DNA from: UBA2421 sp002343075
GTDB lineage: Bacteria > Planctomycetota > Phycisphaerae > Tepidisphaerales > Tepidisphaeraceae
Length of the DNA stretch: 64,000 bases
NCBI GenBank assembly: GCA_937982565.1
Contig: CALJLN010000047.1
Span: 1-64,000 of the forward strand
Direction: 5' to 3'
Under the pieces are notes generated by a model. That model had not been told where the DNA came from and made no database searches. It was given only the letters and a program-made list of their open reading frames with translations. Shown here piece after piece: positions 1 to 9,168 of the stretch. A program made the translations under genes and the position numbers. Every line of letters starts with the position of its first letter. Positions within the stretch are counted from its first letter, which is position 1.

Positions 1-165
1 GGCGAGCCCGGGAATGCCCTGAAATGCCCGATATTTCTTTTGCCAGAATGGCAGTTGGAGGGTTGGAGGCGGAGGCTGGAGTGTTGCGCGGACCTGTTGA
101 ATTGTCCGTGCGGAGGGCGTCGGGGGTGAGTTGTTTTCGGGTTGGCTCGCGATACGCTCACGGCT

Positions 166-561
166 ATGCCTGCGAGCCATCAGATTTCGTTGCGCGTGCG
201 TTATCCGGAGGTGGATGCGATGGGGTATCTGCATCACAGCCGATACCTGCAATACTTCGAGATGGGCCGGGTGGAGTTTCTGCGGCAGTCGGGGGTGAGC
301 TACGCCGACCTGGAGCGCAGCGGGGTGTTTTTTGTGGTGGTGAAGGCGGAGGTGCGGTATCGCGCCGCCGCCCGGTATGACGATGAGGTGATATTGACGA
401 CGACGCTCGTGAAGCAGACGCATGTGCGGTACGACCACACCTACGAATTGCATCGCGGCGAACAGTTGCTGGCCACGGGCGCGACGACGATTGCGTGTGT
501 CAACCGGGCGGGTGAAGTGATTGAGATTCCCGAAAGCCTCGGGCAGCCGGGTCTGGAGTGA
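166..561 (+). CDS. 4HBT-fold acyl-CoA thioesterase (YbgC/FadM type)
   Basis: A hot-dog fold thioesterase of about 131 residues, the usual length for the YbgC/FadM group, which hydrolyses acyl-CoA or acyl-ACP thioesters in the cytoplasm. The N-terminal RYPEVDAMGYLHHSRY stretch carries the catalytic Asp and the V/H-N-x-Y-like substrate segment of the family (here HHSRYLQYFE). An in-frame TTG lies 24 bases upstream, but ATG at 166 places the first beta strand (ISLRVRYPEVD) directly after the start as in relatives. It is the first gene on the plus strand; the 165 bases before it show no other gene. The substrate cannot be told from sequence. Confidence 0.85.
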   Translation: MPASHQISLRVRYPEVDAMGYLHHSRYLQYFEMGRVEFLRQSGVSYADLERSGVFFVVVKAEVRYRAAARYDDEVILTTTLVKQTHVRYDHTYELHRGEQLLATGATTIACVNRAGEVIEIPESLGQPGLE

Positions 562-594
562 GAGTGGTGTTGGGTAAAAAGTGGAGAGAATCGT

Positions 595-1572
595 TTGCGC
601 AGTCCGATAAGGGTCGAAGCGATGAAATCTCAAACGAAAATGTGCTGGTGCGGCGGAGCGAGGCTGGCGAGTTTTAATGCCGAGTATGTTCGGTGTGAGG
701 CGTGTCATACGCTGATATGCACTTGTTCGCCGGAGCCGGGCGACCCGCGCATTCGCGATGACGAATCCTCCCTGTATGGAAAAGACTATTGGTATCGCCA
801 GAACGATGCCCCCGACCGCGCGGGCGATATTTTTCAGCGCAGCCGGACGGACCTGCCCGAACGCAACCTCTTCTGGCTGAATCAGCTCCTGAAAGTGAAG
901 CTCCCTCCCGGCAACGCGCTGGAGATCGGTTGCGGGCACGGCGGGTTTACTTACCTCATGCAGCAGGCAGGGTTTGAGGCAACCGGCATCGAGCTTAGCC
1001 CGACGATCGTCGGTTTCGGCCAGCGGACATTTGATTTGCCGGTGTTTTCCGGGCCGGTCGAGGAGCAGCCGTTACTAAAGCAGTCGTTTGACGTGATTGC
1101 ACTGATGGACGTGCTGGAGCATCTGCCGCAGCCGCTGCGGACGATGAAGTATTGCGTGTCGCTGTTAAAGCCGGATGGCGTGCTGTTTCTTCAAACGCCG
1201 AGATATCCTGGCCCACGCTCGTTCGCCGAGCTTGCCGCGACGCAGGATAAATTTCTGGCGCATCTCAATCCGCTCGAACACACGCATCTTTTCAGCAAAG
1301 AGGGGGCGCGCCGGTTGATGCAGGCGGCGGGAGCGGGTTATGTGGAGCACTGGCCGGCGCTGTTCGGGCAGAAGGACCAGTTTTTCGCAGCATCACCGTC
1401 GCCGATCCGTCCGATGGCGACGGGCCTGCGCGATGAATGGCTCGGCAAGACCCCCAGCCGCCGAATGGTGCGTGCGCTGCTCGATTCTGAAGACCGATAC
1501 CGCGCGATGGTGAAGCATTACATCGAGTTGCGACGCGGCCTCAACGACGAAACACTTTACGCAGCGGCTTGA
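595..1572 (+). CDS. class I SAM-dependent methyltransferase with N-terminal zinc-binding motif
   Basis: The N-terminus has a CWCGG...CEACHTLIC cysteine pattern typical of a small zinc ribbon in methyltransferases that modify sugars or glycolipids. It is followed by a Methyltransf_23-type Rossmann fold: motif I ALEIGCGHGGF near residue 107, and DVIALMDVLEHL (the acidic post-motif with EHL) near residue 165. The start is uncertain: TTG at 595 has a GGAGAG seven bases upstream, while ATG at 622 also fits and would still keep all cysteines. It lies at the edge of a glycan-biosynthesis cluster, so a sugar or lipid methylation role is inferred. It ends 24 bases from the convergent glycosyltransferase gene. 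Confidence 0.8.
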   Translation: MRSPIRVEAMKSQTKMCWCGGARLASFNAEYVRCEACHTLICTCSPEPGDPRIRDDESSLYGKDYWYRQNDAPDRAGDIFQRSRTDLPERNLFWLNQLLKVKLPPGNALEIGCGHGGFTYLMQQAGFEATGIELSPTIVGFGQRTFDLPVFSGPVEEQPLLKQSFDVIALMDVLEHLPQPLRTMKYCVSLLKPDGVLFLQTPRYPGPRSFAELAATQDKFLAHLNPLEHTHLFSKEGARRLMQAAGAGYVEHWPALFGQKDQFFAASPSPIRPMATGLRDEWLGKTPSRRMVRALLDSEDRYRAMVKHYIELRRGLNDETLYAAA

Positions 1573-1596
1573 GCTGCTGTGCTGTGCAACGGCGTT

Positions 1597-2898
1597 TCAT
1601 CCGGCGTGACGATATTGCTTGCGCGGCGATTGCGAGAGAACGACTGAGGACTTCATGGCGCGCATGAGCGCGTCGACGACCCACTCGGGCGAGAGGTCGG
1701 TGATGCAGTGCGCCGCCTCCTGCGTGCAGCGGTAGTTGCAGCCGGCGCACGGCACAGGCTTGGTCAGTGCGATGGAGCGCGTGGCAAGCGGCCACGGCCA
1801 GAACCGGCCGGGCATGCCACCGGTGACGAGGACGACCGAGGGAAGGTCGAACGCTGCTGCGGCGTGGGCGAGGCCGGTATCGATCGTAATCAGTCCATCA
1901 AGCCGAGAGACAACGGCGGCGGCGACGGCGATGTCGCAGTCGGTTGGAAATATGTGATGAGGGATGTCGTGCAAGCGGCGCGACAACTGCTGCAGGAAGG
2001 CCTCATCCGCCGGGCCGCCGATGAGTGCGGGAAGCAATGTGTGCTGTTCCCAAAGCCGGCGCGCCGTTGCGACCCACTTATCGATGGGCCACTGGTTGAT
2101 CGTCGCCGATCCGGCGGCAACGATGCCGATAAGCCCCGCGGCGCGGCTTCGTCGGACGGCATGGCGTGCGGCACCGATATGTACGCCGGCATAAGTCAGT
2201 GCTCGCTGGCTGAGCGGCAGTTGCGGCCTGTCGGTGTTCGCGGTGTTTGCGGTGTTGTCCGGGGTCGCGCCCCATTGTTCGGCGAAGTGCGCGTTGTGGA
2301 GTAGCTCGTGCCCGCCGGTGGGACGGGGGGCGATGGTGCGTGTGGCAAACTGGCGGGTCCAGTTTCGCTGCCAGTCAAACTGATTGAGCGTGGTGCCGGC
2401 GTTGTGCCACTTTTCGGCGGCGCGGATCTGCGCGAAGAGCCATGCGCCCAGCGGTTCGGGATCGACAGGCGGGTAGATTGCCAGATCGTACCTGTGTCGG
2501 CCGAGCTGGTAGCCGAGGCGGGCGCGCCACGACAGCGACCAGAAGATTCGCCGGTTGCCCTCCTTAAACCCACGGGGCACGGCGATACAGCGTGCAATCT
2601 TCGCGTGCGACTCGAACAGGGCAACTGCGCCATCGGGCGCCCAGAGGTGAACATCGGTGCCGTCGAAGTGACGAGCGAGGCTGCGAATGAGCGGCTCGGT
2701 CAGAATCGCATCGCCGGCGCCATCGGTACGCAACACGGCAACGGCCCTACGACTGGCTCGAAAGAGCGATACCGTCGCGCCCGCGGCTCGCGCGCCATAA
2801 AAGACCCCCGCGGCGAGCGCGCGCCAGGGGGCGACAGCGCGCGAGAGCCAGCGCGCCGGCCATTGGTAAGGCGGGAAACTTCCGAGCGGGGGTGTCAC
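1597..2898 (-). CDS. glycosyltransferase family 9 (heptosyltransferase-like)
   Basis: A 433-residue protein with the GT9 two-domain layout. The N-terminal part has AVLRTDGAGDAILTEPLIRSL, matching the D-x-x-G-D nucleotide-sugar entry loop of LPS heptosyltransferases. The C-terminal half has GIVAAGSATINQWP, IGGPADE and the TIDTGLAHAAAA acceptor/donor motif. GT9 enzymes transfer ADP-heptose or related sugars to lipid A-core or other surface glycans on the cytoplasmic face of the inner membrane. It sits 37 bases downstream of a methyltransferase on the same strand, probably co-transcribed. Conserved cysteines near the C-terminus (PCAGCNYRC) recall the Cys-rich tail of some GT9 proteins. The exact sugar is unknown. 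Confidence 0.85.
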   Translation of the reverse strand: MTPPLGSFPPYQWPARWLSRAVAPWRALAAGVFYGARAAGATVSLFRASRRAVAVLRTDGAGDAILTEPLIRSLARHFDGTDVHLWAPDGAVALFESHAKIARCIAVPRGFKEGNRRIFWSLSWRARLGYQLGRHRYDLAIYPPVDPEPLGAWLFAQIRAAEKWHNAGTTLNQFDWQRNWTRQFATRTIAPRPTGGHELLHNAHFAEQWGATPDNTANTANTDRPQLPLSQRALTYAGVHIGAARHAVRRSRAAGLIGIVAAGSATINQWPIDKWVATARRLWEQHTLLPALIGGPADEAFLQQLSRRLHDIPHHIFPTDCDIAVAAAVVSRLDGLITIDTGLAHAAAAFDLPSVVLVTGGMPGRFWPWPLATRSIALTKPVPCAGCNYRCTQEAAHCITDLSPEWVVDALMRAMKSSVVLSQSPRKQYRHAG

Positions 2899-2935
2899 GT
2901 CACGCGGTTCCGTGGTTGGGTCGAGGGATTCGGCA

Positions 2936-3943
2936 TCAATTTAGGCTTTCAGCAAGTGGTTTCAGTGGCTTTACAAGCTGCAGACACGCGACATAGGGCT
3001 TCCTGCAGCGTGCGAGCGGCCGGGGTTCCGATAGAAAGACCTTAGATAGCATCGGATACATCGGCCCAAAGACTCGATTTTGCAGTGTGGAGCAGTTGAT
3101 CCAATGTGCAACCCGCTGCTTCGGATCGGATGAAAAGCATCGCTCTTCGATGTAATCCAGCCGCTTGAGTGTCAGCCCGGAGGACCTGACGAAGCGTTCG
3201 TGGAGCATTTGCGGGGTGTAGAAGCGCTGAAAGAAGAGCGGCTCGCTGCCGGCTTGTCGCTCGTAAACGTCTGCCTTGATGTAGTCGGCGTGATAGGTGC
3301 GTGAGCAGGGAACAGTGATGACCGCCGTGCCGCCGGGGGCGAGGACGCGCGCCAGTTCTGCAATCGCAGGTGCGTCGCCGTCGGCTTCGGGGGCAATGTG
3401 CTCAAAGACGCTGATGCTCGTGACGAGATCAAAGCAGTCGGAGTCAAAGGACAAGCAGCGGGCATCCTCCTGACGGGCCTGCAGGTTTGACAGTCCGAGA
3501 GCGACCGCCTTGCCGCGCGACCAGTTGACTTCATGAGCAAGAAGATCGGTCGAGAGGACGCTTGCCGATGGCAGGGCGTGGGCGAGCGTGAGTGGCAGCA
3601 GTTTTGGGCTACTGAGGTCAAGCACACGTTGCGGCGGTCGTGGGAGTTTGGCGATGGCCTCAAGCGCGAACCCGAGTTCGCGATAGCGCAGGAAGTCGAT
3701 GGGAGAGAGCAGCCAGGCGAGTTTGGATGGTTGATGAAGATGCCGCGCGATCCAGCCGACAAGATTGCGATCACCGCCGGTCTTGGCGAGCAGGCCGAGC
3801 TGGTAGGCGCTCCACACACTCAGTCGGCGGGCGCGATCGATGTTCCTGCTCGGAGCGACCAGCGCGGCCGCGTATTGGTTGGCCGGGGTCGTGGCGAATG
3901 GTGGTGCTGTGCTGGTCATCGACTTGACAACTTTCTGAACCAT
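2936..3943 (-). CDS. class I SAM-dependent methyltransferase
   Basis: A 335-residue protein with a Methyltransf_11-type domain: VLDLSSPKLLPLTLA (divergent motif I, lacking the usual GxGxG), then DLVTSISVFEHIAPE and LARVLAPGGTAVITVP (motifs IV-VI). The missing glycines in motif I are unusual; the aspartate in VLSTDLL could still bind the SAM ribose. ATG at 3943 is the longest start; ATG at 3919 (MTSTAPP) is an equally credible one and would leave a 38-base divergent gap to the plus-strand glycosyltransferase. It precedes the GT9 gene and most likely modifies a cell-surface glycan, though no substrate can be read from the sequence. Confidence 0.75.
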   Translation of the reverse strand: MVQKVVKSMTSTAPPFATTPANQYAAALVAPSRNIDRARRLSVWSAYQLGLLAKTGGDRNLVGWIARHLHQPSKLAWLLSPIDFLRYRELGFALEAIAKLPRPPQRVLDLSSPKLLPLTLAHALPSASVLSTDLLAHEVNWSRGKAVALGLSNLQARQEDARCLSFDSDCFDLVTSISVFEHIAPEADGDAPAIAELARVLAPGGTAVITVPCSRTYHADYIKADVYERQAGSEPLFFQRFYTPQMLHERFVRSSGLTLKRLDYIEERCFSSDPKQRVAHWINCSTLQNRVFGPMYPMLSKVFLSEPRPLARCRKPYVACLQLVKPLKPLAESLN

Positions 3944-3957
3944 CGGACGATCGTCGC

Positions 3958-4815
3958 ATGCTCAGTACGCCGGTCGTCTTTATGATCTTCAACCGCCCCG
4001 ATCTCACGGAGCAGGTGTTTCAATCGATCGCCGAGGCCAAGCCGCGGGTGTTGTATGTCATTGCCGACGGGCCGCGCGCCTCGCATCCCGCCGACGAGGC
4101 AAGGTGTGCTGCGGCGAGGGCGATCATTGAGCGGGTGAATTGGAACTGCGAGGTTGTTCGCGATTACGCCGCTACCAACCTCGGCTGTAAGCAGCGCGTG
4201 GCGAGCGGCCTGACCGCGGCATTTGACCGGTATGAGCGCGCGATCGTCATTGAAGATGACGTTCTCCCAGACGCAACAATGTTCGAGTTTTTCGATGCGA
4301 TGCTCGGTTACTACGCCGATGACCAGCGCGTCATGATGGTGAGTGGGTTTAACCCTCTCGGTCAGTGGAAGGCGGCGCGGCAGCAATATCACTTTTCCTG
4401 CTGCGGCTCGATCTGGGGATGGGCATCGTGGCGTCGGGCCTGGAGATTTTACGACGTAAACATGAGCTTGTTTTCCGACGCGGAGCTGCGCGACCGGGTA
4501 ACAGATGTGTTTGGTGATCCGGAGATAGCCGCGCCCAGAATTGCTGCATATGCGCGAACCCACCGGGGCGAGGTGGATACCTGGGACTTCCAGTGGAGTT
4601 TTGCGCGAGCCCTGCAGTCGGGGTTGTCGGTGGTGCCCAGCACCAACCTGGTGCGTAACCTCGGTTTCCGAGACGATGCAACGCACACGCGAAAGCCTCG
4701 GGCGCTCATGTCTGAACTGCCTGCAGGGGAGATGACGTTTCCTTTGCGGTTTCATTCCTACGTCGCTCCCGATCGGGAGTATGATCGACAGTTCACGCGG
4801 CGCATGGCAACCTAG
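3958..4815 (+). CDS. GT2-like/GNT-I-like nucleotide-diphospho-sugar transferase
   Basis: A 285-residue GT-A fold transferase. The N-terminus TPVVFMIFNRPDLTEQVF starts directly with the first nucleotide-binding strand, which fixes the start at ATG 3958. AIVIEDDVLPDATMFEFF carries the D-x-D-like metal/sugar-phosphate motif (EDD), and the middle part has CGSIWGWASWRRAW, a signature seen in HlpA/GNT-I-like glycosyltransferases next to polysaccharide loci. It is divergent from the methyltransferase at 3943 with only 14 bases between starts. Its 3' end overlaps the convergent pyruvyl transferase by 23 bases. A role in surface polysaccharide assembly is inferred. Confidence 0.8.
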   Translation: MLSTPVVFMIFNRPDLTEQVFQSIAEAKPRVLYVIADGPRASHPADEARCAAARAIIERVNWNCEVVRDYAATNLGCKQRVASGLTAAFDRYERAIVIEDDVLPDATMFEFFDAMLGYYADDQRVMMVSGFNPLGQWKAARQQYHFSCCGSIWGWASWRRAWRFYDVNMSLFSDAELRDRVTDVFGDPEIAAPRIAAYARTHRGEVDTWDFQWSFARALQSGLSVVPSTNLVRNLGFRDDATHTRKPRALMSELPAGEMTFPLRFHSYVAPDREYDRQFTRRMAT

Positions 4816-5926
4816 CCGGCGTGTCTCGACTGCTTTGCGCGTCGAGCGGGTTCAAAGCCTCACCCAGGTGAATCTGGTACGCGCGTGCCGAATCGCTCTG
4901 GAGCGCGCGCCGCTGTATGAAGATGTTGTGAGCGTCGTTTAGCTGCTCGTTGATACTTCGGACGATCCAACCCGCGTCGGCCACTGACGAATCGGCTGCG
5001 GGGATGCCGATGGGAGTGGCGATTCCGAGGCGCGCGTCATTTCCGACCAGCACCGCAGGTCGTCCAAAGCCGGCGACAACCACTGCAGCGTGAACCCGGT
5101 TGGAGACGATTCCCTTGGCGCGCGCGTAGATCGACAGATAGTCGCGGTAGTCGTCTGAGTAAAACACGGCTTCACTGCCTCTGCACAGCGATTCCTGAAA
5201 CTCGCGTTCGGCGGGGTTATGTGCAACAAACACAAGCTGATGATCCCGCCGTAGTATCGGCAGTGTTTCGGCGATCACCTGCTGCCACCGTGCCGGATTG
5301 GTCTCGGGCTTCAACTTGAAGTGGCCGGCGAGCGGCATCAGGTTCACCGCCAGCACATCGCGCGGTTGGAATTGGCGACCTGCGTTGAACCGAAGTGCAG
5401 CGTGGAAAGCCGGGCAGGGAAGCAGCGCGTGCCCAACCTCCAGCGCGTGAAGAAACTGCGACGCCAGCGGGTCGCGCGTGGTGGTAACCCGACATGCGGC
5501 ACCAGCGGCGCGAGCGAAGGCGCACAGCGTCGCGTCGTCAAGCATCGTCGCAAGGTCGTCAACGCTCCCCTGGCCAGCACCCGCCCCAAGATTAAGAATC
5601 ACTTTTGCACCGGAAAGCTTGAAAATGCGGTCTTCCCAAAGCGCGTTGTGCCAGTCGGCGGTGTAGCTGCGATGCTTGCCATTGTGCCAGTAGACCGGTG
5701 CGCCGCACTGCACAATGACATCGGCATCGGCGAACTTATCGGTGAGCGGATGAAGTTCGTCCTTTCGTCGGGCGTGCAGCGTACTGAGATCGTGCTTGTC
5801 AACAAAGTAGGGATCGTATTCCACCCCTAGCGCGTCAAAAAAGCCAAGAATCCCTTCACGGATAAACTCATCGCCGACGTTGCGGCCGAGCGTGGTCATC
5901 AGGGCAATGCGTTTTGGTTGATTCAT
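4793..5926 (-). CDS. polysaccharide pyruvyl transferase family protein
   Basis: A 377-residue member of the WcaK/AmsJ/CsaB family, which adds pyruvyl ketals from phosphoenolpyruvate to sugars of capsules or cell-wall glycans, often retaining lectin-binding groups for surface proteins. Seen here: N-terminal GRNVGDEFIREGI, a GAGAGQGS loop, TTRDPLAS, and the C-terminal SNRVHAAVVVAGFGRPAVLVGNDAR block with the H-A signature of the family. It lies 22 bases downstream of the CgeB-like glycosyltransferase, on the same strand, so both are probably one operon. Start ATG at 5926 is preceded by GGAAAC. Confidence 0.85.
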   Translation of the reverse strand: MNQPKRIALMTTLGRNVGDEFIREGILGFFDALGVEYDPYFVDKHDLSTLHARRKDELHPLTDKFADADVIVQCGAPVYWHNGKHRSYTADWHNALWEDRIFKLSGAKVILNLGAGAGQGSVDDLATMLDDATLCAFARAAGAACRVTTTRDPLASQFLHALEVGHALLPCPAFHAALRFNAGRQFQPRDVLAVNLMPLAGHFKLKPETNPARWQQVIAETLPILRRDHQLVFVAHNPAEREFQESLCRGSEAVFYSDDYRDYLSIYARAKGIVSNRVHAAVVVAGFGRPAVLVGNDARLGIATPIGIPAADSSVADAGWIVRSINEQLNDAHNIFIQRRALQSDSARAYQIHLGEALNPLDAQSSRDTPARLPCAA

Positions 5927-5948
5927 CGAACGTTTCCGGTTGATCCAG

Positions 5949-8081
5949 TTATGCCGCGATTAGTTTCGGAATGCCGCCATCGTGGGTGCGAAGTTGCGAT
6001 GCAATGAAGCTCAGCATCCGGCGGGATATTCCCGAGTATGTAACGGAGTCGAGCACTTTTTGGCGCATCGAACCCGCGATCTCGTTTCGGAGCACGGCGT
6101 CGCTTAGGAACAGCTTAAGCTTGGATTGAAACTCTTCCCGGCTCGTGAATGAGACTTGATCAAACTCGGCAAACATGGTGCCAGCCGAGCGGGTGAAGCC
6201 TGAGCGATGGAGCGAGGCGAGCATGTCAACGAGGTTCCCCGAGTCGGCCAGTCCCATGCCTCCGCGGAGCTGGGCTATCTCGCTGAGCCACTGGTGCACT
6301 TCGGGTGTGGCCCTGCGGAGCAGTTCCACATCGGATTCGATTCCATGCTCGCGGGTCCACATCCAGACACGCTGGTAAATGCGCTCGACGGTGTCACCGG
6401 TCACATGGCGAAGCAGGAAGAACCCGCCCGCACACAGCCCCTCGAACGTGCGTTGATGCGCCGAACCATGCGGGGTGACCTGAAGATTGATCTTCGCCGA
6501 GCGATAGATATCCGCCAGCCGCGACTCATTCTCCGCAACACCGCGCGCGTATCGGCTGAACTTTGGATGAAGATCCCACTGGCGGCCATAGAGGTGAAGA
6601 TCGACTCCGGTTTCAACAGCCCAACTAATCGTCTGATGGCGCAGCAAGGCGTTGTTGAGCTTGTGCGTGACGAAATCCACCAGCGGTCGCACGTCGGGAA
6701 CGTCGACGCGCGATGATTGAATTGCTGCATCGACAATCGCCCGGAGTTCGTGCGCGGCGGTGACGGCGGTGCCACTGCTGTAGACAGCCTGCAGGCGGTC
6801 GAGCAGGCCATGAAAGAGTCGTTTCGCTTCGCCAGTGTTGCCGAGTCTCTCGATCTGCTCGGCAACCAACTGCTCCGGCGAGGTTGACGCATGGCTGACG
6901 AATGCGACCTCGCAGGCATCATCGCCAGTCGCCCGTCGTGCCGTGGGCTTGAAGCGCGCGTCGTTCACGCCGACCACCGCCTCCATGAATCGCTGCCGCG
7001 GGTAACCCAGGGTGTTGACGCACTCGCCCCGGCCATAGCCGATAACAAAATCCAGTTCTCCCTGTGCCGCGCCGGCCTTCGCGCAGAAGATGTTTGGAAG
7101 CCGATCCTGCACCCACATGACGAACGGAATATGTGGCGGCATCAACGGAAGCTCGGCCCGGAAGTGATCGATCATTACGATCAAGTCGGGAGCAAACGCT
7201 TCGATCGCGGTGAGATAGGTCAGCGGGTGCGGCTTCTCGTGGTCGAATTGTTCGATCAGTAGTTTCGTGGTGTGGCCGAGCGATTCCATGCCAGCGAGCC
7301 AATCGCGCATGGAGTGTTGTAGGAAGGTCGTGTACAGGCTCGTCATGCCGAGTATGCGCAGCGGCCGGCCGCTGGCGAACGCCTCGGCGAGAGCTACGTT
7401 GGGCGGCGCTCTCTCTGCCGTGGCGCGCAGCCGCTCATCGACGGCGGCGGTCAGGCGATGCACCGCTTGGTTGGCGGTCGCCAGTGTTTCATCAAAGCTC
7501 TCGCCCGCGGGCCAGGCATTCGGGTCGACCGTGATGCACGTGCGCGGGAACGCAATCTCAGGATGATCGATCAGCAATTGTCGCAACTGTGCCGCAACAT
7601 CGCCCCCGCCGAGTATGATCGCCCGGCGGTCGGCGAGCAGAGGCCGCCAGTCATGGAGATGCAGCACGGCCCAAAGGCGTTCGAGGTCGTTTGCCAGCAA
7701 AAAAATCGGCATTCGATGACCGGGCGCCGTCGGGGTTTTGATATCCAACTTGCTCAGGGCGTCCCAAAGCCAGCCGTGGTCGATTCCGGCAACAAGCAAC
7801 GGGCCGGATACCTGCTGGTTGGACGTTAACTGCTGAACAATCCCCGCAACAGACCCCGGCGGAACCGGATGGGGGAGCAGCCGCGCCCCCTCGGGCGTCA
7901 GTTCTGCGAGCCTGACAGAATCGGCATCGCTTACAATGCCATAAACCCTATCTGGCACAATATTTATGAGCCGACGAGCCAGTTCCGGGTCGCGCGTGCG
8001 TAGTGCTTCGACGTTGGCTCGAAATCGCCCCGAAAGCGCGCTGAGCGGCGTAACGTTTGTTTGGCTCGGCAGACCTTGCAT
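5949..8081 (-). CDS. CgeB-like glycosyltransferase with long N-terminal domain
   Basis: A 710-residue protein. The central part (about 240-400) reads as a GT-B glycosyltransferase N-domain with ILGMTSLYTTFLQHSM and FVMWVQDRLPNIF. The later part has LHLYGRQWDLHPKF and YRSAKINLQVTPHGSAHQRTFEGLCAGGF, the hallmark of the CgeB/Glyco_trans_1_2 family where R-x-F-E-x-L-A-C-G is typical. The first ~230 residues have no recognisable match and contain an IILGGGDVAAQL Rossmann-like segment. A GGAG lies eight bases before the ATG at 8081. It probably transfers sugar to a surface glycan or glycoprotein together with the downstream pyruvyl transferase. Confidence 0.8.
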   Translation of the reverse strand: MQGLPSQTNVTPLSALSGRFRANVEALRTRDPELARRLINIVPDRVYGIVSDADSVRLAELTPEGARLLPHPVPPGSVAGIVQQLTSNQQVSGPLLVAGIDHGWLWDALSKLDIKTPTAPGHRMPIFLLANDLERLWAVLHLHDWRPLLADRRAIILGGGDVAAQLRQLLIDHPEIAFPRTCITVDPNAWPAGESFDETLATANQAVHRLTAAVDERLRATAERAPPNVALAEAFASGRPLRILGMTSLYTTFLQHSMRDWLAGMESLGHTTKLLIEQFDHEKPHPLTYLTAIEAFAPDLIVMIDHFRAELPLMPPHIPFVMWVQDRLPNIFCAKAGAAQGELDFVIGYGRGECVNTLGYPRQRFMEAVVGVNDARFKPTARRATGDDACEVAFVSHASTSPEQLVAEQIERLGNTGEAKRLFHGLLDRLQAVYSSGTAVTAAHELRAIVDAAIQSSRVDVPDVRPLVDFVTHKLNNALLRHQTISWAVETGVDLHLYGRQWDLHPKFSRYARGVAENESRLADIYRSAKINLQVTPHGSAHQRTFEGLCAGGFFLLRHVTGDTVERIYQRVWMWTREHGIESDVELLRRATPEVHQWLSEIAQLRGGMGLADSGNLVDMLASLHRSGFTRSAGTMFAEFDQVSFTSREEFQSKLKLFLSDAVLRNEIAGSMRQKVLDSVTYSGISRRMLSFIASQLRTHDGGIPKLIAA

Positions 8082-8292
8082 GCAGCATCTCCGGGTCCGA
8101 TCGTGGCCGGACCGACTCTTCAGTTATCGGACGCAGCCCGGCAAGTTCTTCAACAATCGCCTCGCCGTGATCGTGGTCACGGTTCCCGGCTTCAACTACA
8201 CCGGCCGATGTACTACTCTCTACGGCGTCGATCGGGTCCTGATACGGCTTTGCCAGGATTGTTTCGGGACGCTTTCTTCTTCTGGAGATGTC

Positions 8293-9150
8293 ATGAATCG
8301 ATTGGCGACTGTGATGGCGTTTTGTTTCACCTCATGGGCCTACTGCGATGCGCCCACTACGCAACCGCACGCTGCGGGAGGTTTACCTTATCGCATCGCG
8401 TATGAGGAGCGCTCCGAGCCGGCCCAGCGGATCTGGACGCTGGAAGTCGATCTGTCTGATCCCCGGGTGACAGTGAAAGTGCTGCCCGGCGGCCCCGACC
8501 CCGATGGTGAGGGGCCGTGGCAGACCACACTCGCGCCTGTGAGCAAGATTGCCAGGCAGGAAGAACTGGAACTCGCCGTCAACGCCAGCTTCTTCTCGAT
8601 CAAAGAGGTGCTGGACGAGCAGGGAAAAAAGCTCGGCTACCGCGAAGGTGTCTGGTCGTCGGCTGTCGGATGGACAATGACGGATGGCAAGCAATGGGCA
8701 CCCCGGGAGCGCGACTGGCCTGTACTTTGGGTGGATGATGCTGGTGCCGCACACATTACCACCCCAGACAAGGTCGGCTCGGGGGCGCGGCAGGTGGTGG
8801 CAGGCAACACATTCATCATGGTGGATGGTGCCGCGCCGGGCGATTTTGCCGGCATGATGCTCGTGAGGCACCCCCGGACCGCGGTCGGGGTAAACGCCGA
8901 CGGTACTCGGCTGACGGTCCTTACCGTTGATGGTCGCCAACCTGGGAAAGCGACCGGCATGACCGGGGAGGAACTGCTCGCCGAGCTGCAGAAGCGGGGC
9001 GTTGTGAACGCCATCAACCTCGACGGCGGGGGCAGCACCACGCTTGTCGAGCGCGATCCTGGCAGCGGCGAACTGAAAGTGCTCAACAATCCCAGCGGAG
9101 GACGCGAGCGCGCCGTCGCCAATGTGCTGGGGATAGACGTGAAAAACTAG
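8293..9150 (+). CDS. secreted phosphodiester glycosidase domain protein (NAGPA/DUF2233)
   Basis: About 285 residues with an N-terminal signal peptide (MNRLATVMAFCFTSWAYC, ending near Ala-Tyr-Cys). The NAGPA domain follows: LAVNASFFSI, RTAVGVNADGTRLTVLTVDGR and the C-terminal NAINLDGGGSTTLV motif, which is the family's Ca/active-site signature. Bacterial members cleave or bind sugar phosphodiester linkages in exopolysaccharide or peptidoglycan turnover. The reading frame is open far upstream, but ATG 8293 has GGAG at the right distance and begins the signal sequence. It is divergent from the glycan cluster and followed closely by the convergent carbonic anhydrase. Confidence 0.88.
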   Translation: MNRLATVMAFCFTSWAYCDAPTTQPHAAGGLPYRIAYEERSEPAQRIWTLEVDLSDPRVTVKVLPGGPDPDGEGPWQTTLAPVSKIARQEELELAVNASFFSIKEVLDEQGKKLGYREGVWSSAVGWTMTDGKQWAPRERDWPVLWVDDAGAAHITTPDKVGSGARQVVAGNTFIMVDGAAPGDFAGMMLVRHPRTAVGVNADGTRLTVLTVDGRQPGKATGMTGEELLAELQKRGVVNAINLDGGGSTTLVERDPGSGELKVLNNPSGGRERAVANVLGIDVKN

Positions 9151-9168
9151 CGATTGCTCAACACCACG

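Noticed and set aside
24..380. 118-residue frame at the left edge
   Set aside because: Out of frame with the thioesterase, Gly/Arg-rich and lacking motifs.
3916..4755. 279-residue minus-strand frame over the GT2-like gene
   Set aside because: Same reason: antisense to a motif-bearing glycosyltransferase.
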